A stretch of 64,000 bases of DNA, taken from the NCBI RefSeq assembly GCF_010183535.1, contig NC_071332.1, forward strand, positions 21,948,001 to 22,012,000, written 5' to 3'. Origin of the DNA: Caenorhabditis remanei. Its lineage: Eukaryota; Nematoda; Chromadorea; Rhabditida; Rhabditidae. Shown piece after piece: positions 9,652-21,960 of this stretch; the stretch's first letter is position 1; each line of letters starts with the position of its first letter. The notes below the pieces were generated by a model. The model did no database searches, was not told where the DNA came from, and saw only the letters and a list, made by a program, of their open reading frames with translations. A program made the translations under genes and the position numbers.

Positions 9652-12600
9652 TTATAAAAGGTAGATCATCAGGAGGATTGTGGAGAAAACTGTGGTTGTC
9701 AGGAGGCGGTTGGAGCCACTGTGTTGGAGTTCTTCGAGGAGGAAGTCCATCGCGGAGTCTCCTTTCTTGGAGACCACCACGTTGCGCAGGTGGCGATTTC
9801 TGAAATAAGAATGCTTGTTGGTTATATTTTCATATTTATCTATATACAGTACCGGCCAAAAAGATATCTTATTTATTTTAACTTTTTCAGTTAAAAATAC
9901 CCAGCTTTGAGAGTGTGTCATGGTAATACTAACTGTCTCACAAAATAAATGTTTATGGGATCAAACAGACCAAAAGTGGAACTGCATTTTTGTAGTTGAC
10001 AACTTTTCTGTACGGACGCACTCTAGCAAGTTACATCTCGAAAAAGTTATTTCTCCCTCAAATCGACTCATTTCAGTACAAAATAGTGAGATTTTTGAGC
10101 TGTTGACTTAAAATAACCATAACTCTTTAGGGAGTGCCCGTACAAAAAGTTGTCAACTAGAAAAATTGAGTTCTATTCTTGATCTGTATGATTCATTAAA
10201 AACCTACTGGATGTGACTATCAGAATTACCATGACAAAAAACGGTTTGTACATATCTTTTTGCACGGTACTGTATATATTTTTCCAAGCAAAGTCTCAAA
10301 ACCTAATTCCTTCTAAAAACTCACTTCTGGAAAGGCGTATCCAACTCAATGGACACCGTTCTTCTCTTCCTTGCCTTCTGATCTCCACACTCTGTCGTCC
10401 ATGCATCTAACTTCACCCTCCATCCCAAATCAGTGACTTCAAATCCGTAACAAGGACTTTCTGGTAGCTGACCAATAGACTTTGTCTCATAGTACGGTAG
10501 ATTCTTAAGTTCTCCATTTGTGATCTTTATTTTTCCATCGAATCCAATAAATACCTAAATATTTAAGAATAAAGTTTTAGTCAGAAATCATAAACATACC
10601 TCCAATGAGTTCTTAATCTTTGGCGAGTCAATATCCTGCACCTTATCCATCAGATAAATCGACACGCCACTATTCTCATCTAGATCCACATTTTCCATTC
10701 CTTTCTTTGGTAGGAAGTGCACCTTCCCACTGATTTTTTGCTCTGAAGGGAACATTGGAGGTGGAATTTTAGAGAGGAGCAGAGCGGTTGGCTCTCCAAG
10801 GAATGCAGGTCCCTTTTCGGATCTGACTACAGTAGACAATTGGGAGCCAGAAGATGTGAACTCAACAGCTTGCCAGTCTGCCAGAGAGAATGTTGGTGGG
10901 GTCTGAAAACAAAAATTTCTGAGTAGAGTTCTGAAATTCGAGTGGCTACCACAATAGGATCGTTAGACTCAGTCTGCAAGATTTTTCTGTGCTTCGGGTC
11001 CAAATCGTAGAGAATTCGATTCTTGGTAGTAGACCTTCTCAGCTCAATGATTGGAGTCCAGTTTGTTACATGATCATCCGCATCACTCCACAGCAACAAA
11101 CTAATCGACTGATCCATACCGAGCAACCAGAGGAGTTGCTCTTTCGAGTGAGCCGCCACAGACAACCGGACGGATAGCATAACTGGCTGATCGAGCCGAC
11201 TAATATACTCCAGAATATGGAACAACTGTCGCCAAGACAACTTCTTGAATTTGGGGTGCAGGTGACTAAAGTTAGACTGCTTGGTCCATCCCAAAGAAAG
11301 AGTTGCGTCCGGGAACAAGTCTTTTGCCTTCTCGACAAAAGTCGATGGGTCCACTTCCATCTGAAAAGGCGAAAATAGGGGAAATCATGAATGAGAAAAG
11401 TTCGACCCACCTCTACACTTCTTGGCGACCGGAATACATTTGCATGGAGTATAACCGGGTACTGGAGTACCGGAGATGTTGGATCAGCCTGGCTAGCGTA
11501 GAGGTCCTGAAGCACTGGACGGACGACTTCATTGGAGCGAAAGTTGATTTTGATGGCTGAAATTTATTTGTTGAAATCCCCTTTTTCTTTTCTTCCCTAT
11601 ATTTATGCACCTGTCACCAGTCGAGTGGTCCCCCCTCATCATAAATCACCACCAGAGCAACAACACTAGAAAAAGGTGTGTAAAGTTTTGGACTTGGCGA
11701 CAGTTGACATACAAAAACACATAAAATGTGTACGGATGGGTGTCGATAATCTATGCGGAGAGCGTGACAGGTGTATCGGGGAGATGCTCAAGATTTGGAA
11801 CTTGGTCAAAAGTAGGTCAAAATTGACAGAAAACTATCTGTTGAAAAGAATCCCATTCTAGGATTCAAGATAAGTTACAATTTTTGACCGAAATATCGCT
11901 AAAATAGAAAAAAAAATCGAAGACGCGTTAAAGGTGCGCCAGAGGCTTTAATCATGAGTTTTCGGTGGGAAAAATAAAAAAAATATAGTTTTTCTACGCT
12001 TTTCCTGGTGCGCATTTGAAGCGTCTTCGATTTTTTCTATTTCCGCGATATTTCGGTCGAAAAATTAAGAAATGTCATTTATTCAGAAAGAGTCAAGTTA
12101 AAATCGGATTTTCGAAAAAATTTCCAGCTCAAAACTTCACAAAACGCGTCGAAGGCGCGCCAGATAGCTCAAAATTGAAATTTCTTGCTGAAAATATCGC
12201 AAAACCGTGGCTGACCCCTGGTCCCCCTCTCTCCTCCAACAATTCAAACTTTTTTGTGTGTACACAAAAACATTCCGAAGACCGGTTGTCATTGAGACAG
12301 GTTAGACATGATGGATTACTGTAGGTCGGGAGGGCGGTGGACCCCAAAGTAGTATTATGTTTCGTATCATCTGATCATAGGTTGTTAAGGATTGATGGGT
12401 TGGAGAGGAGGTAATTGGAGGAAGAATGTGGAAACAATTAGTTTTAGTCAATTGAGACGGAAACATTTTTGTTGGAAGAGTGGTTTTTGGTCTTTGAAGT
12501 GAAGAAGTTAGCCAGAAGGACACTTTTACAAAAGAAAAAATCCAACCTTTATGCATAGTGGCCACTTCTCTTAGCCATTCCTTGAAAGTAATCCTATCAG

Positions 12601-13542
12601 CAATCTTCGTGTCCGCCTTCATTACTGGAACCGCCCGATGACGTGGACGACGATGGGCTTGCATAAAGACATCACCTTCGATCATCATGGATTTGTTGAG
12701 GAAGGGTTCTGCAAACAGTTCAGATGAAAATATATAGAGTAAAGTGCAAAAATATATGGTCTTTGGCCGTTTTCAGTTGAAATTGTCTAATTTTGAGAGT
12801 GTGCCACACTCAGGAGGTTTTTAATGAATTATACAGATAAAAAATAGAATTTCATTTTTGTAGTTGACAACTTTTTAGTGCAGGCACTCTCTAAAAAGTT
12901 ATGGTCATTTTAAGACGACAGCTAAAAAATCGCACAATTTTGCACTGAAATTGGTAAATTTGAGAGAGAAATTACTTTGTCGATATTTAACTTGCTAGGG
13001 AGTGTTTGTACAAAAAAGTTGTCAACTTCAAAAATGAAGCTCTACATTTGATCTGTAGGACCCAATAAAAACCTACTAGGTGTGACAATCAGAATTACCA
13101 TGACACAATCTCAAAGTTAGACAACTTCAACTGAAAACGGCCAAAATTTTTATATTTTCCCATGGCACTGTGCTGCTGTCTCAAATTCGGTATCCCCTTA
13201 CCCCACCTAATTATTTTTCCCTGCTCACCCCGGATTACCATCTCTCTTCTAAAAACACTTGCCGCCAGACGGTTTCCTCATTAGCCCGTCCTCTAACCGT
13301 ACCTAACCTAATTTCCGCCCTCTTACCCCCCTTGATACACCCTTCCGACAAAAGAGTTACGCAATCACTGCTTCTCAATGCTCAATGCGTAGCCACCCAT
13401 GCTTTACCATGTAGCTGATCCACGAGATCCGGCCAGCTGTTCACTCCGTGCGCCACTCGAACATTCAACCCATCACCTTTCGTCTCGTTCTTCCAGAAGT
13501 CCACCACCGACATTCGAGTGGCACGCATTTCGCGGCCATAGT
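9652..13542 (-). CDS. FAM151/menorin-family protein, GPI-anchored (5' end missing)
   Basis: Seven exons, complement(9652..9799, 10325..10554, 10600..10902, 10950..11360, 11411..11556, 12547..12708, 13408..13542), encode at least 510 residues. The conserved FAM151 (DUF2181) signatures are in order: [35 protein letters not shown] and [13 protein letters not shown]. The family is distantly related to glycerophosphodiester phosphodiesterases. The worm relative menorin acts in skin with SAX-7 to shape sensory dendrites. The last exon ends in a small-residue stretch (QHSGSN) and a hydrophobic tail ([18 protein letters not shown]), a GPI-attachment signal. The donor GTGAGT at 10324 reads through to a TGA if unspliced, so a shorter form without the anchor is possible. 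The first visible exon begins after an acceptor (CTTCCAG at 13543), so an upstream exon with the signal peptide is expected but not located. MVRLFSFL near 17655-17680 is in phase but unproven. Introns carry two palindromic elements. Confidence 0.85.
9841..10278. mobile_element. Palindromic MITE-like element, family 1 (in FAM151 intron)
   Basis: The ends are inverted repeats: TATACAGTACCG at the left and CGGTACTGTATA at the right. The body is a long imperfect palindrome containing the family core TTTTGTAGTTGACAACTTTT and a mirrored AGTTGTCAACTA. Related copies lie at 12738-13172 and 62213-62668, with partial ones near 2100, 21670-21960 and 44060-44185. No transposase is encoded, so it is a non-autonomous inverted-repeat element. 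Confidence 0.75.
11881..12067. repeat. Hairpin repeat holding two copies of the GCGTC...GCGCC motif
   Basis: The left arm GACCGAAATATCGC...AATCGAAGACGCGT and the right arm CGTCTTCGATTTTTTC...GCGATATTTCGGTC are near-perfect reverse complements. Each arm carries one copy of the dispersed motif (ACGCGTTAAAGGTGCGCCAG, and its inverse GGTGCGCATTTGAAGCGTC). It lies within the FAM151 gene intron. Confidence 0.75.
12738..13172. mobile_element. Palindromic MITE-like element, family 1
   Basis: The left end reads TTGGCCGTTTTCAGTTGAA and the right end TTCAACTGAAAACGGCCAA, a 19-base perfect inverted match near the termini. The interior repeats the GTAGTTGACAACTTTTT core and its inverse. It sits in the intron between the first two visible FAM151 exons, in the same family as 9841-10278. 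Confidence 0.8.
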
Positions 13543-16500
13543 CTGGAAGAATTAAAGTTAATTGAATTTTTTGTGCCTAACCTGCCTAGCCTAAACCTAA
13601 AAACCAGTAATAGAGGTGCACCCACTAGCAAAAGTTTGGAACATCATAACTCAGCTGTCTTCAAAGATTTGAAAATTGTTTCAACTGATGAAATATTCTA
13701 TAAATAATACGCTATATTTTGTTAGTTAACTACTTTCAGATATTTCTTCTGGGAACCGAGGTATAGCGCAGCGAACAGGTGCCTCTATAACAGGTCTTAC
13801 GGCATGCAGTTCACAGTCCTCTTTGGTCCTTTTTTCCCTAACAGATAATTTTTTAAACAGGTTTTCAATCAGAATCCCCATGACTCGAAACTTCCCCACC
13901 AAGGCTAATCTAATTCCCCAAATGTTTCTCCTTTCCTGCTCCTATCATCCTATTTGTGTCAATTGGATCAAAATTTCTTCCTCTGAGCTGAGATTTATAA
14001 GGAAAGGCAAACAAAGATCCGTTCCCTTTTCTCCAAACTGAGGGTCACTAATTGTTTCATTCAGTTCTCCCACACAAAGCAATGATGAGGAGGATGATGA
14101 GAGCTCATTTAGTGCATTTAGGGAAGGATTAAGTATGAGGAGTGAAATTTGAGATTTTTGGAGTTTCTGGATAATGAAGTAATGAAGTTCAGTTTTAGGC
14201 GGCTTCTCTCTCAGATTTACCCCATTTTTTCAAATTGTCACAACGACTACAACATTTTTGATATCTAAGCCATAACTCAACCCCATTGGGACCAATTTGA
14301 CTCATTCCTAGACCCTCCTTCATATTTTTCCACTTGAAACCTCCTTCTATGCTCAACTGACTATGAAACTATATAGTCATAGACCATATGGACATGGACC
14401 TTATGGTCAAAGAGGGGGGATCACTAATTAGTGCTCATTAGTAATAAAAGGACAAAATACCTCGACATAATGTTGGGGAGACGGTGATGGACAGGAAGAG
14501 GAGAGATGGAAACCAAGATGACTTCATTTTCGATTCATTTTTTTTTCGATGGAGAGATGAACTGATTGGAGGTAGTCTGAAAATTTAGAGAATTGATTGA
14601 GAATCGGTGTCACAATGGGAAAGGGTTAAAAAAACCTTACAAAAATTAAAAATCTAGTCAAAATTCTGTCAAAAACTAGCGGAAAATAGTCAAAAATAGG
14701 TCACGATCGTCAAAAAACGCATGAAATTAATAGATTTGAGGGAGATAATGAGGAAAGCGACGGGTGGTAGGTAGATATCGGGAACCGATGGGAGAAAATG
14801 ATGAATCCGTTAAAAATAGGTGAAAAAGTTTTTTAAAGGAACATGGTTTTAAGGAAAAATCTGATTAAAATGAGCAATCGCTGGTAATTTTATGAATTAA
14901 ATGACTGCAGGGATTGAAAAAATTGATTGAAGACTGTTCAGAATGCTAGGAAATGTGAATAAATACCGATTTGATAACAGATTTACTGGAAATTTGAAAA
15001 AAAAACCGTTTGGAGCAAAACTTATGAAGCACTGAAAAGACTTTTCTATTTTGAGAAAAATCCAATCTACGTTCTTTCAAAATCTCAAAAATTTCAATTT
15101 CCATTCGCCTAAAACCATCACCATAAATCTTCCTTCCTTCCAAAAATTGAAAAATATTTTAATGGAATTTTCAACGCTCCACCACTCGAAAAATGATAAA
15201 CGGAGGTTTTATGCAAATCCGAAAAACCACCAAAAGAATAGACTTTTTACGTTTCTCTTCTCTTTTTTGCCCTCTTTTTCTCTTTTTTTTGGCGCCCAGG
15301 GAGAGCAATAAAAAAGGGATAGCAGTGAAAAAACCGAAAATCTCAAAATTTCGAGATAGTGTAATGACAGAGGGATCATTTATATGGGGGTAGTAATTAT
15401 GGAAGATTTGCATACATAAAAAGGAAGTGTGGGTGTTCTTCTATTCTTCTTCACGACCCCCGACATAAAGAAGCCGAGAAGAGGAAATGGAGGAGGAGAG
15501 AGGGGTCACCCCTTTGGTAGAAAGATATCGGGTGGGGAAGGGAGAGGGGTCCCTATATTTTTGGAGCTTAGACACGCCCACTTTTTAATGGCGGATAAAC
15601 TTTGATGATGGATCAGAGAATTGAGTAGAGATGTGTTCGAGTCAAAGTTCAACATAGGGAATCAGAAAACTAAAAAATCTAGATAGTTTTACGTATGAAA
15701 GTAGGAACTCGATCTGTGTCGCGCGCTTTTGACGCGTTTCAGCAGTTTCAAACAATTTCTTGAAATGAAGCTAGCAAAAAGGGCAGCTGAAACCTCAAAA
15801 ACGGCTGAAACCTCAAAAATAGGCTAAATATTAGCCGAAATCTGAGAAAACCGTCTAAAAAAGTTGCAGTTTCGACTCAGGAAATCACTTGGGAAATTGG
15901 CGCACCTTTGACTCTCTAGATACGAAAGGTTTGTAATGATAAGGTAGAATCAAGCAAAATTATTTATTTAAAACTCTGTTCAAGCAATAGAAACTAGAGT
16001 TGGATAAGTTTTATATTATAAAAAACATTTCAAAAATGCCAAAATGTCCACAAAACTGACAAAAAATATCTACAAAATCCCAAGAATCTCATTTTAACAA
16101 AATTTGACAGCATCCAAAAATCTTGCAACTTTTCTCCAATTCTTTCGTGACAGATTCTCATAGCCTTCAATTTTCGTTCGTCTTTTCCTTTTTTCTCCTT
16201 CTCCTTCTCCTCCTAAATACCCCCTAATTAAACTAGGCGCGAAATAGATCAGATCCTCCCTTAGACATTTTTTGTTGTGGTTTTCTGTTCTAGCCGGGTG
16301 TAGTAATTACTTATTCTTCAACTCAAAAAATGTGGGAGAAAAAAGGGGGAACGGAGAGCGAAAAAAAGGGGGGAAAGGAGCAGTGAAGTGTGAAATTTAG
16401 AAAAATTTTTAGGGAAATCTGACACTTTAGGAACTGCAACTGCAGAGTCAAAAATTGGGATTGGCATTCTAGAATGGTCTAGGTAGTTTTGAGAGCGGCC

Positions 16501-19500
16501 TAGTTGAGTCTGAATCTGAAAAGTCTTGAAATCTGAAAAGTCAAAAAAAAGACCAGCGGTCGAGCTCCGGTTGCACTGAACAAAAAAACAGCTAAGCCTT
16601 TGTAAAAAATAAGCCAAAGAAAAAAATTATAGGGGTCCTCCTCACCAAAAAAGGGGATGTGTATACACGGATGAGAGCGCTTTTCTATCGGGGCCCCTCC
16701 CCGACCAAAACGGGAAAGGTAGTAATCAAATCACGTCGGTGCTGAATGGGGACAAGAAATGGGATTTTGAGGATAGATTTTACATGAATAAAGACTCAAG
16801 ATTCGAAGGAGAAAAAACATGAAATTGGACAAGTTGTATAGTTGAGGGTAATTGGCGATCGGGTATGTTTGGAGAGTCCTGAAATGGCGTAAAATGTTTA
16901 AACGTATTGATATTGTGTTGGAAATGATTTTGGCTACATTTTTATAGTTTACAACTTTTTGATAGAGCTGATAATTTCTGAGGTTCAGTACAGAAAGAAA
17001 GCTTACTTGCAAACCGGGTCTAAACGAGCCAACACGGGCCGGCCCGCAACTTGCTTAAATCGTAGTATTGAGAACTGAAAAATATACCAAACTGTAGATC
17101 TCGGCGAGTTCTATGTCACTGGCCTTCTGCGGGTTGTCTAATTTCTAAAATTACCTAACACCGATACAAGATTTTATATCTATGCTATGAGACTTTCAAA
17201 CCTAAAGAAAGTCAAATTAGACGCTTCCAAAGGAAAGAATGTTGCCAATCAAAAAGGCGCGAAAGAACCCATAAAAACGGTATTCCTCTCCCCTTAATAT
17301 GACCTTTTTCTCAGAACGGTGCGAGAAATACATTTTATGACATCCATCTTATCGTCCTCTTTCTACCGCAGCAGATATTAGGCTGGTATTGTTTCTATAC
17401 CCGCATGGATACAAAACCCATGCGGTTACAGTTTACACCACATTTTATTGCCACCCGGTAAAGTCTTTGTGGTTTACCGCAAACATTTTCATGCATGGTA
17501 AGAAGGATTAGGCCAAGAAAGACTAAATTAGAAAAAAAATCTGAAAAAATAAGCGGGGCACCGAAATTTTTGGTCAGTCAACCCACCCATCACCTAGCAG
17601 CAGTGTCGTAATTTACCTAGAAAAGAAAAAAGGCGAACCATTAGATTTTATTACGCAATTGGCTAGGCATTTCCTCTCTTTTTGATGTCATCGTTTGTCT
17701 CTATACACTACTTGAGTGGTACTGTTTTCACTTTTTTTGGGTGTTGGAAATGAAGGAAAATGTAAACAGGTAATTTAGGTAATTTAGTATTATTAGAAGG
17801 AATTTCGGGAATTAGTTTGAATTTTTTTTTAGAAAATTAGAAAATATTGGGTTTGACTAAAGAAGTGTTTTCACAATTTTATATATACAAGGTCAGCACA
17901 GCACCTAATGACTTTCACTAACTACCTTCTATAATAAAATCCCAAAATCCCACCGAATTAAATGAAATTATGCAAATCGGAAGCGATTAGTCGCGCCTCT
18001 TTCATAAACACCGCAAAAAAGCAAAAAAGGGGAAAACTTGATTTTTCTCGAAATTTCTTCTTTTTTCATCCGTCTCAATCACAAATTTCTTGATTAATCG
18101 ATTTTGAAATGTTTGTATACAGAGATAAGGGAGAGAAGATGAAACAGTTCGGAAAGAGAAGGATAATGATGATATTATTAATGATAATCGGGGAAGAGTA
18201 AAAGATATGAGGGAGGGATATATGGGCTATGAAATATCACTTTGACAGTTTGGTGTATAATATATGTTAACGGTACTTCTTAGAAAAACAACTTAAGTTT
18301 AAATCAGTCAGCATTGTTGAAAATAGCCACAGAGCATAGTATTGATAATCTGTTTCAAGAAGGTAAAAAAGGCTCTAGTGGGCGGAGCTAAAACTCATAT
18401 CCCATGCATTTTCAGCTAGGTATTGCAATTCGAGGTGGTGACGAAAAAAAACAAGCGGCAGTTTTATAAAAAGGGTTTCTGGATTTTGAATCCCTTTGGA
18501 CCAAATTTCACAAATGATAAAATGGTCACTAAAATGTTATTTTAGAGCGAAAATAGGTATATACTAATAGAAAAAAAAAACGGATTTTCTAACGGTATAA
18601 AAATCTCGCCGGTGCGATTAAAACATGTAAAGTTATGTTGGAAACCATTTTGACAGAAAACTCTAATTTAAACTGGAAAAACTAACATTTTCAAAATTCC
18701 CTTTTCCTTCTCACTAACTTCTCATAACTATGTTTTTCCAACGTACATAAACTTCTATGGATAACATCAGTTAGTTTATGTTGTTGTCACAACACAACAG
18801 CCGTATCTTGATCTAAGACTAGAAATTACAGCCAGAATAGGCTCCGCCCACTTTTCTGACACTTGGAACAAAGGAGTAGTATGACCTTTAACCGAGAAGT
18901 GACAATTTGAAAAAGCGGGATTTTCATTCAATCAATTCTTGATAAAGATTTCAAAAAGCTCCATGCTAACACCAAACAGTTCCGAACTACAAAATCAAAG
19001 ATCTAGATCACAAGCATTAATTAAAGTTTAGACATTTTAATTTTCCGGGATACCATGCACTCCTCGATTACTTCCTTGTGACCAATGTTTTTCTCAATTC
19101 TTAACAAAAAGATAACTATCTTTCTCCCACCGTACCAGACCATGGCCATCCTACAAAAAAAATTACCTTGACAAGGTCAACACAAAAAAACTAAGCCAAA
19201 TAAGTGGAGAGAATCGAAAAGGGGAGAAGAAGAAAGACGGCGACGACGTGTGTTCAGAAGTTCTCTCCCATTTTCTCTCTCATTTCTTCTACTCTTTTTC
19301 CTTCTCAAGTCAGCAGCAATCATCAAATTAATCGAATGTGAACGGTATCAGTGATATAGTGATAACGGTAGAGTGAGAGGTGCAGAGAAGTCAGATGGGG
19401 GAGTAGCGGTTGTGAAGAAAAGGTACCAAAAAAAAAGACTGAACCTGTTCTAAACCCGATGATTTGTGTTGAAAAGGGCACAAATTTAGTAAAACAGTTA

Positions 19501-20985
19501 TCACAGGGTGTGTGGAAACCTAAAATTCAACAAAACGGTGCAAAAAGGCAGGTGCAAATAATAGATATTACGTGCATGATGGTCCTGAGGGCTATGGGAA
19601 AAGGGGGAAATAATAATTGTCATGGATTTGAGAGGAGGTAGCATGAGGAGTCAACATTTGACATGATGACATGGATAGGCTTACGGATAGGATGAAGGAG
19701 GGCAGGTGGTCCGAAGAAGGAGGTGATGTGGGTACATAAACGGAGGTGTATGGGAGAATGGATTCAGATTGTCATGGAATGGTCAAGGCTAGTCTGAAAT
19801 GGCCTGAACGTCTAAAAATTAACATAGTTGCAAATTTCTCTCAATAATTCTAGAAAAATCTGAAGTGAAATTGGTTAAGTGATATGGACAAGAAATTGAC
19901 CGATTTGGTTTTACTGTCGAGACATGTATAACTAGAACGGAAATTTTGCGCTAATTTCAAATCTTTTTTCTGTTTTTGCAGAACAATCTAGTGAAAAAAG
20001 TTATTCGTGTTTTGTCAGTTAGTGAAGTCAGATTAGGTAGACCTAGATCTGATTTAAAGTCTCTTCTTACCAGATATCCCGGCGTTTCTTGAAATGAACA
20101 GAAAAATTGAATAATTTACTAAAACTTAGGTCAGAATGGGTTGAAATGACCCTAGGGTAATCTGAAATTGGCCTAATACATAATATGGAAAAAAAAGGAT
20201 TGTGAACACATCCTAGGCTTCACTAGCACCTTCTTAAGGCTCTAGGCTTACTTATGTCTAACAAATAACTAGATATAGCCAGAAATCCCGACCTCCCTTG
20301 AAAGAAACAAAATAAACAAAATAGTCTCATAATTTACTGCTAGGCGTTGAACCGTGTCGATATTCACAAAAAGTTGAAAAGTCAAAAAAAAATCCCTCGA
20401 TTACGCATAATTTTTTACCTTTCTCTACCGTTTTTCTGACCGCTAACTAGTTTTTATACCTCCGCTACCGTGGGGATAAAGTCAATTCTAAATGCCCACT
20501 CCCGCTAAACACTCTCAAATTGAAACTGAATAAAAAATGAAGTGTGTCTTTAGGAAAAGTGTAGAAGACAGAAAAAGTTCCACGAATACATTTGGTTTCT
20601 GTTCCCCTATATACACTACCAATACAAATTGACAGGAGGCTTTTTTCAAGTGGCGAGAACAGAATGCTGGAGAAGTTGAAAAGAGAGACACGTGTCAAGA
20701 ACATAATCGTCCCGTCCCGTCGTTTTTTTTTAGTATCGAGTGTCGTTCCCAAGGCACAGAAGTTGTTAGAAAAATGGACGGGGAGGAGAGAGGAGATGTG
20801 TCATTTTGACGAGGTGTCGAAATCCGGGAAAAGCTCCGGGAGGATTTTGATAGGCGGTGTTGAGAGGAAATCTGGAAGTAAAATAATGTAAGAAAAAGGA
20901 AAAAAAAATACAAAATGACTATCTGACAAGGGAATTCTTCGGAGACGTGGCTTTCAAACAATCTATAAGTTTGGACATAGGTACT

Positions 20986-21180
20986 TTCGACTACGGGGTG
21001 TCCATTTCTGCAGTCAAAACCCGCTAAATGTCTCTGCGAGCCGAGATATGAGCTCTCAAACTTTCCGAATGATTAATTTTTTTTTCATCATAACTATATG
21101 GAAAGTTTGAGAGCTCATAAATCGGCACGCAGAGAGAGTTAGCCGGTTTTGATAGCAGAAATGGACTTCCCGTAGTCGAA
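20986..21180. mobile_element. 195-bp palindromic element
   Basis: The left arm from TTCGACTACGGGGTGTCCAT and the right arm ending ATGGACTTCCCGTAGTCGAA are reverse complements with a few mismatches. The pairing continues inward through GAGCTCTCAAACTTTCC to a small A/T loop near 21070-21095. The whole element is essentially one long hairpin, typical of inverted-repeat MITEs. It is non-coding. Confidence 0.85.
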
Positions 21181-21669
21181 TAACAAAATTTAAAGATAGT
21201 TTAAAAGTCGAGTCACCAAAGGCTTCCCTTTTCAGCAAGTCTCGAAACCGGAAAATCAAAAAAGGTAGCTGTAAAGATCTTAAAATAGCCAAGATAGTGT
21301 CAGAGAGACTAAACTACACTTCACTCTTTGCCCTAACCAGTCCTTAAACATTGTGGTCTTTTCCAGAACTTCATTGTTTATATTTTCGACCACCACTACT
21401 ATAAACAGTGTGTGTGTTCCATGGACCTAAAAAGGGTGTAAAAAGGGCTTATCGCGGGGTTTATAAGGCGAATTCGACGTAAACATTTTGAAAACACTAA
21501 TTTTTAGAATGAGACTGGGGGGAAGAACATAAATTTTCAATTAGCAGAAGGAAAGGAACAAGTAATAATGATGATGATGATAAAGAAAAAGAAAGGGGGA
21601 ACCAGTTAAGTGATATAAATGGGTCGCAGAATATGCTAATTAGGGGGCAGCTAGAAAAAGGGGTCAGGG

Positions 21670-21960
21670 GTGAGCTACAGTACCCTGCAAAAATAGGAAT
21701 TTTGACCGTTTTCAGTTGAAGTTGTCCAACTTTGAGAGTGTGTCAGGGTAATTCTTATTGCCACACCTAGTAGGTTTTTAATGATTTTTGCAGAACAAAG
21801 GTAGAACTACATTTTTGTAGTTGACAACTTTTTTGTACGGACACTCCCTACAGAGTTATGGTCATTTTAAGACGACAGCTCAAAAATAGTCCTATTTTGC
21901 ACTGAAATTTGTCAATTTAAGTCTAAAAACTTCAATAAAGGCCTAGATGTAACAGGCCTG
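21670..21960. mobile_element. Half copy of family-1 palindromic element
   Basis: The sequence CCGTTTTCAGTTGAAGTTGT, then TTTTTGTAGTTGACAACTTT, GTACGGACACTCCCTAC and TTTTGCACTGAAATT match the left half of the element at 12738-13172. The right half is missing. Confidence 0.7.

Noticed and set aside
17655..17680. Possible first exon of the FAM151 gene (MVRLFSFL)
   Set aside because: It is in phase with the 13542 acceptor, but the hydrophobic segment is too short for a signal peptide and the distance is 4 kb. Not included without transcript data.
20592..20891. 99-codon plus ORF and the overlapping minus ORFs
   Set aside because: Homopolymer-rich, no recognisable domain, isolated in an AT-rich region.
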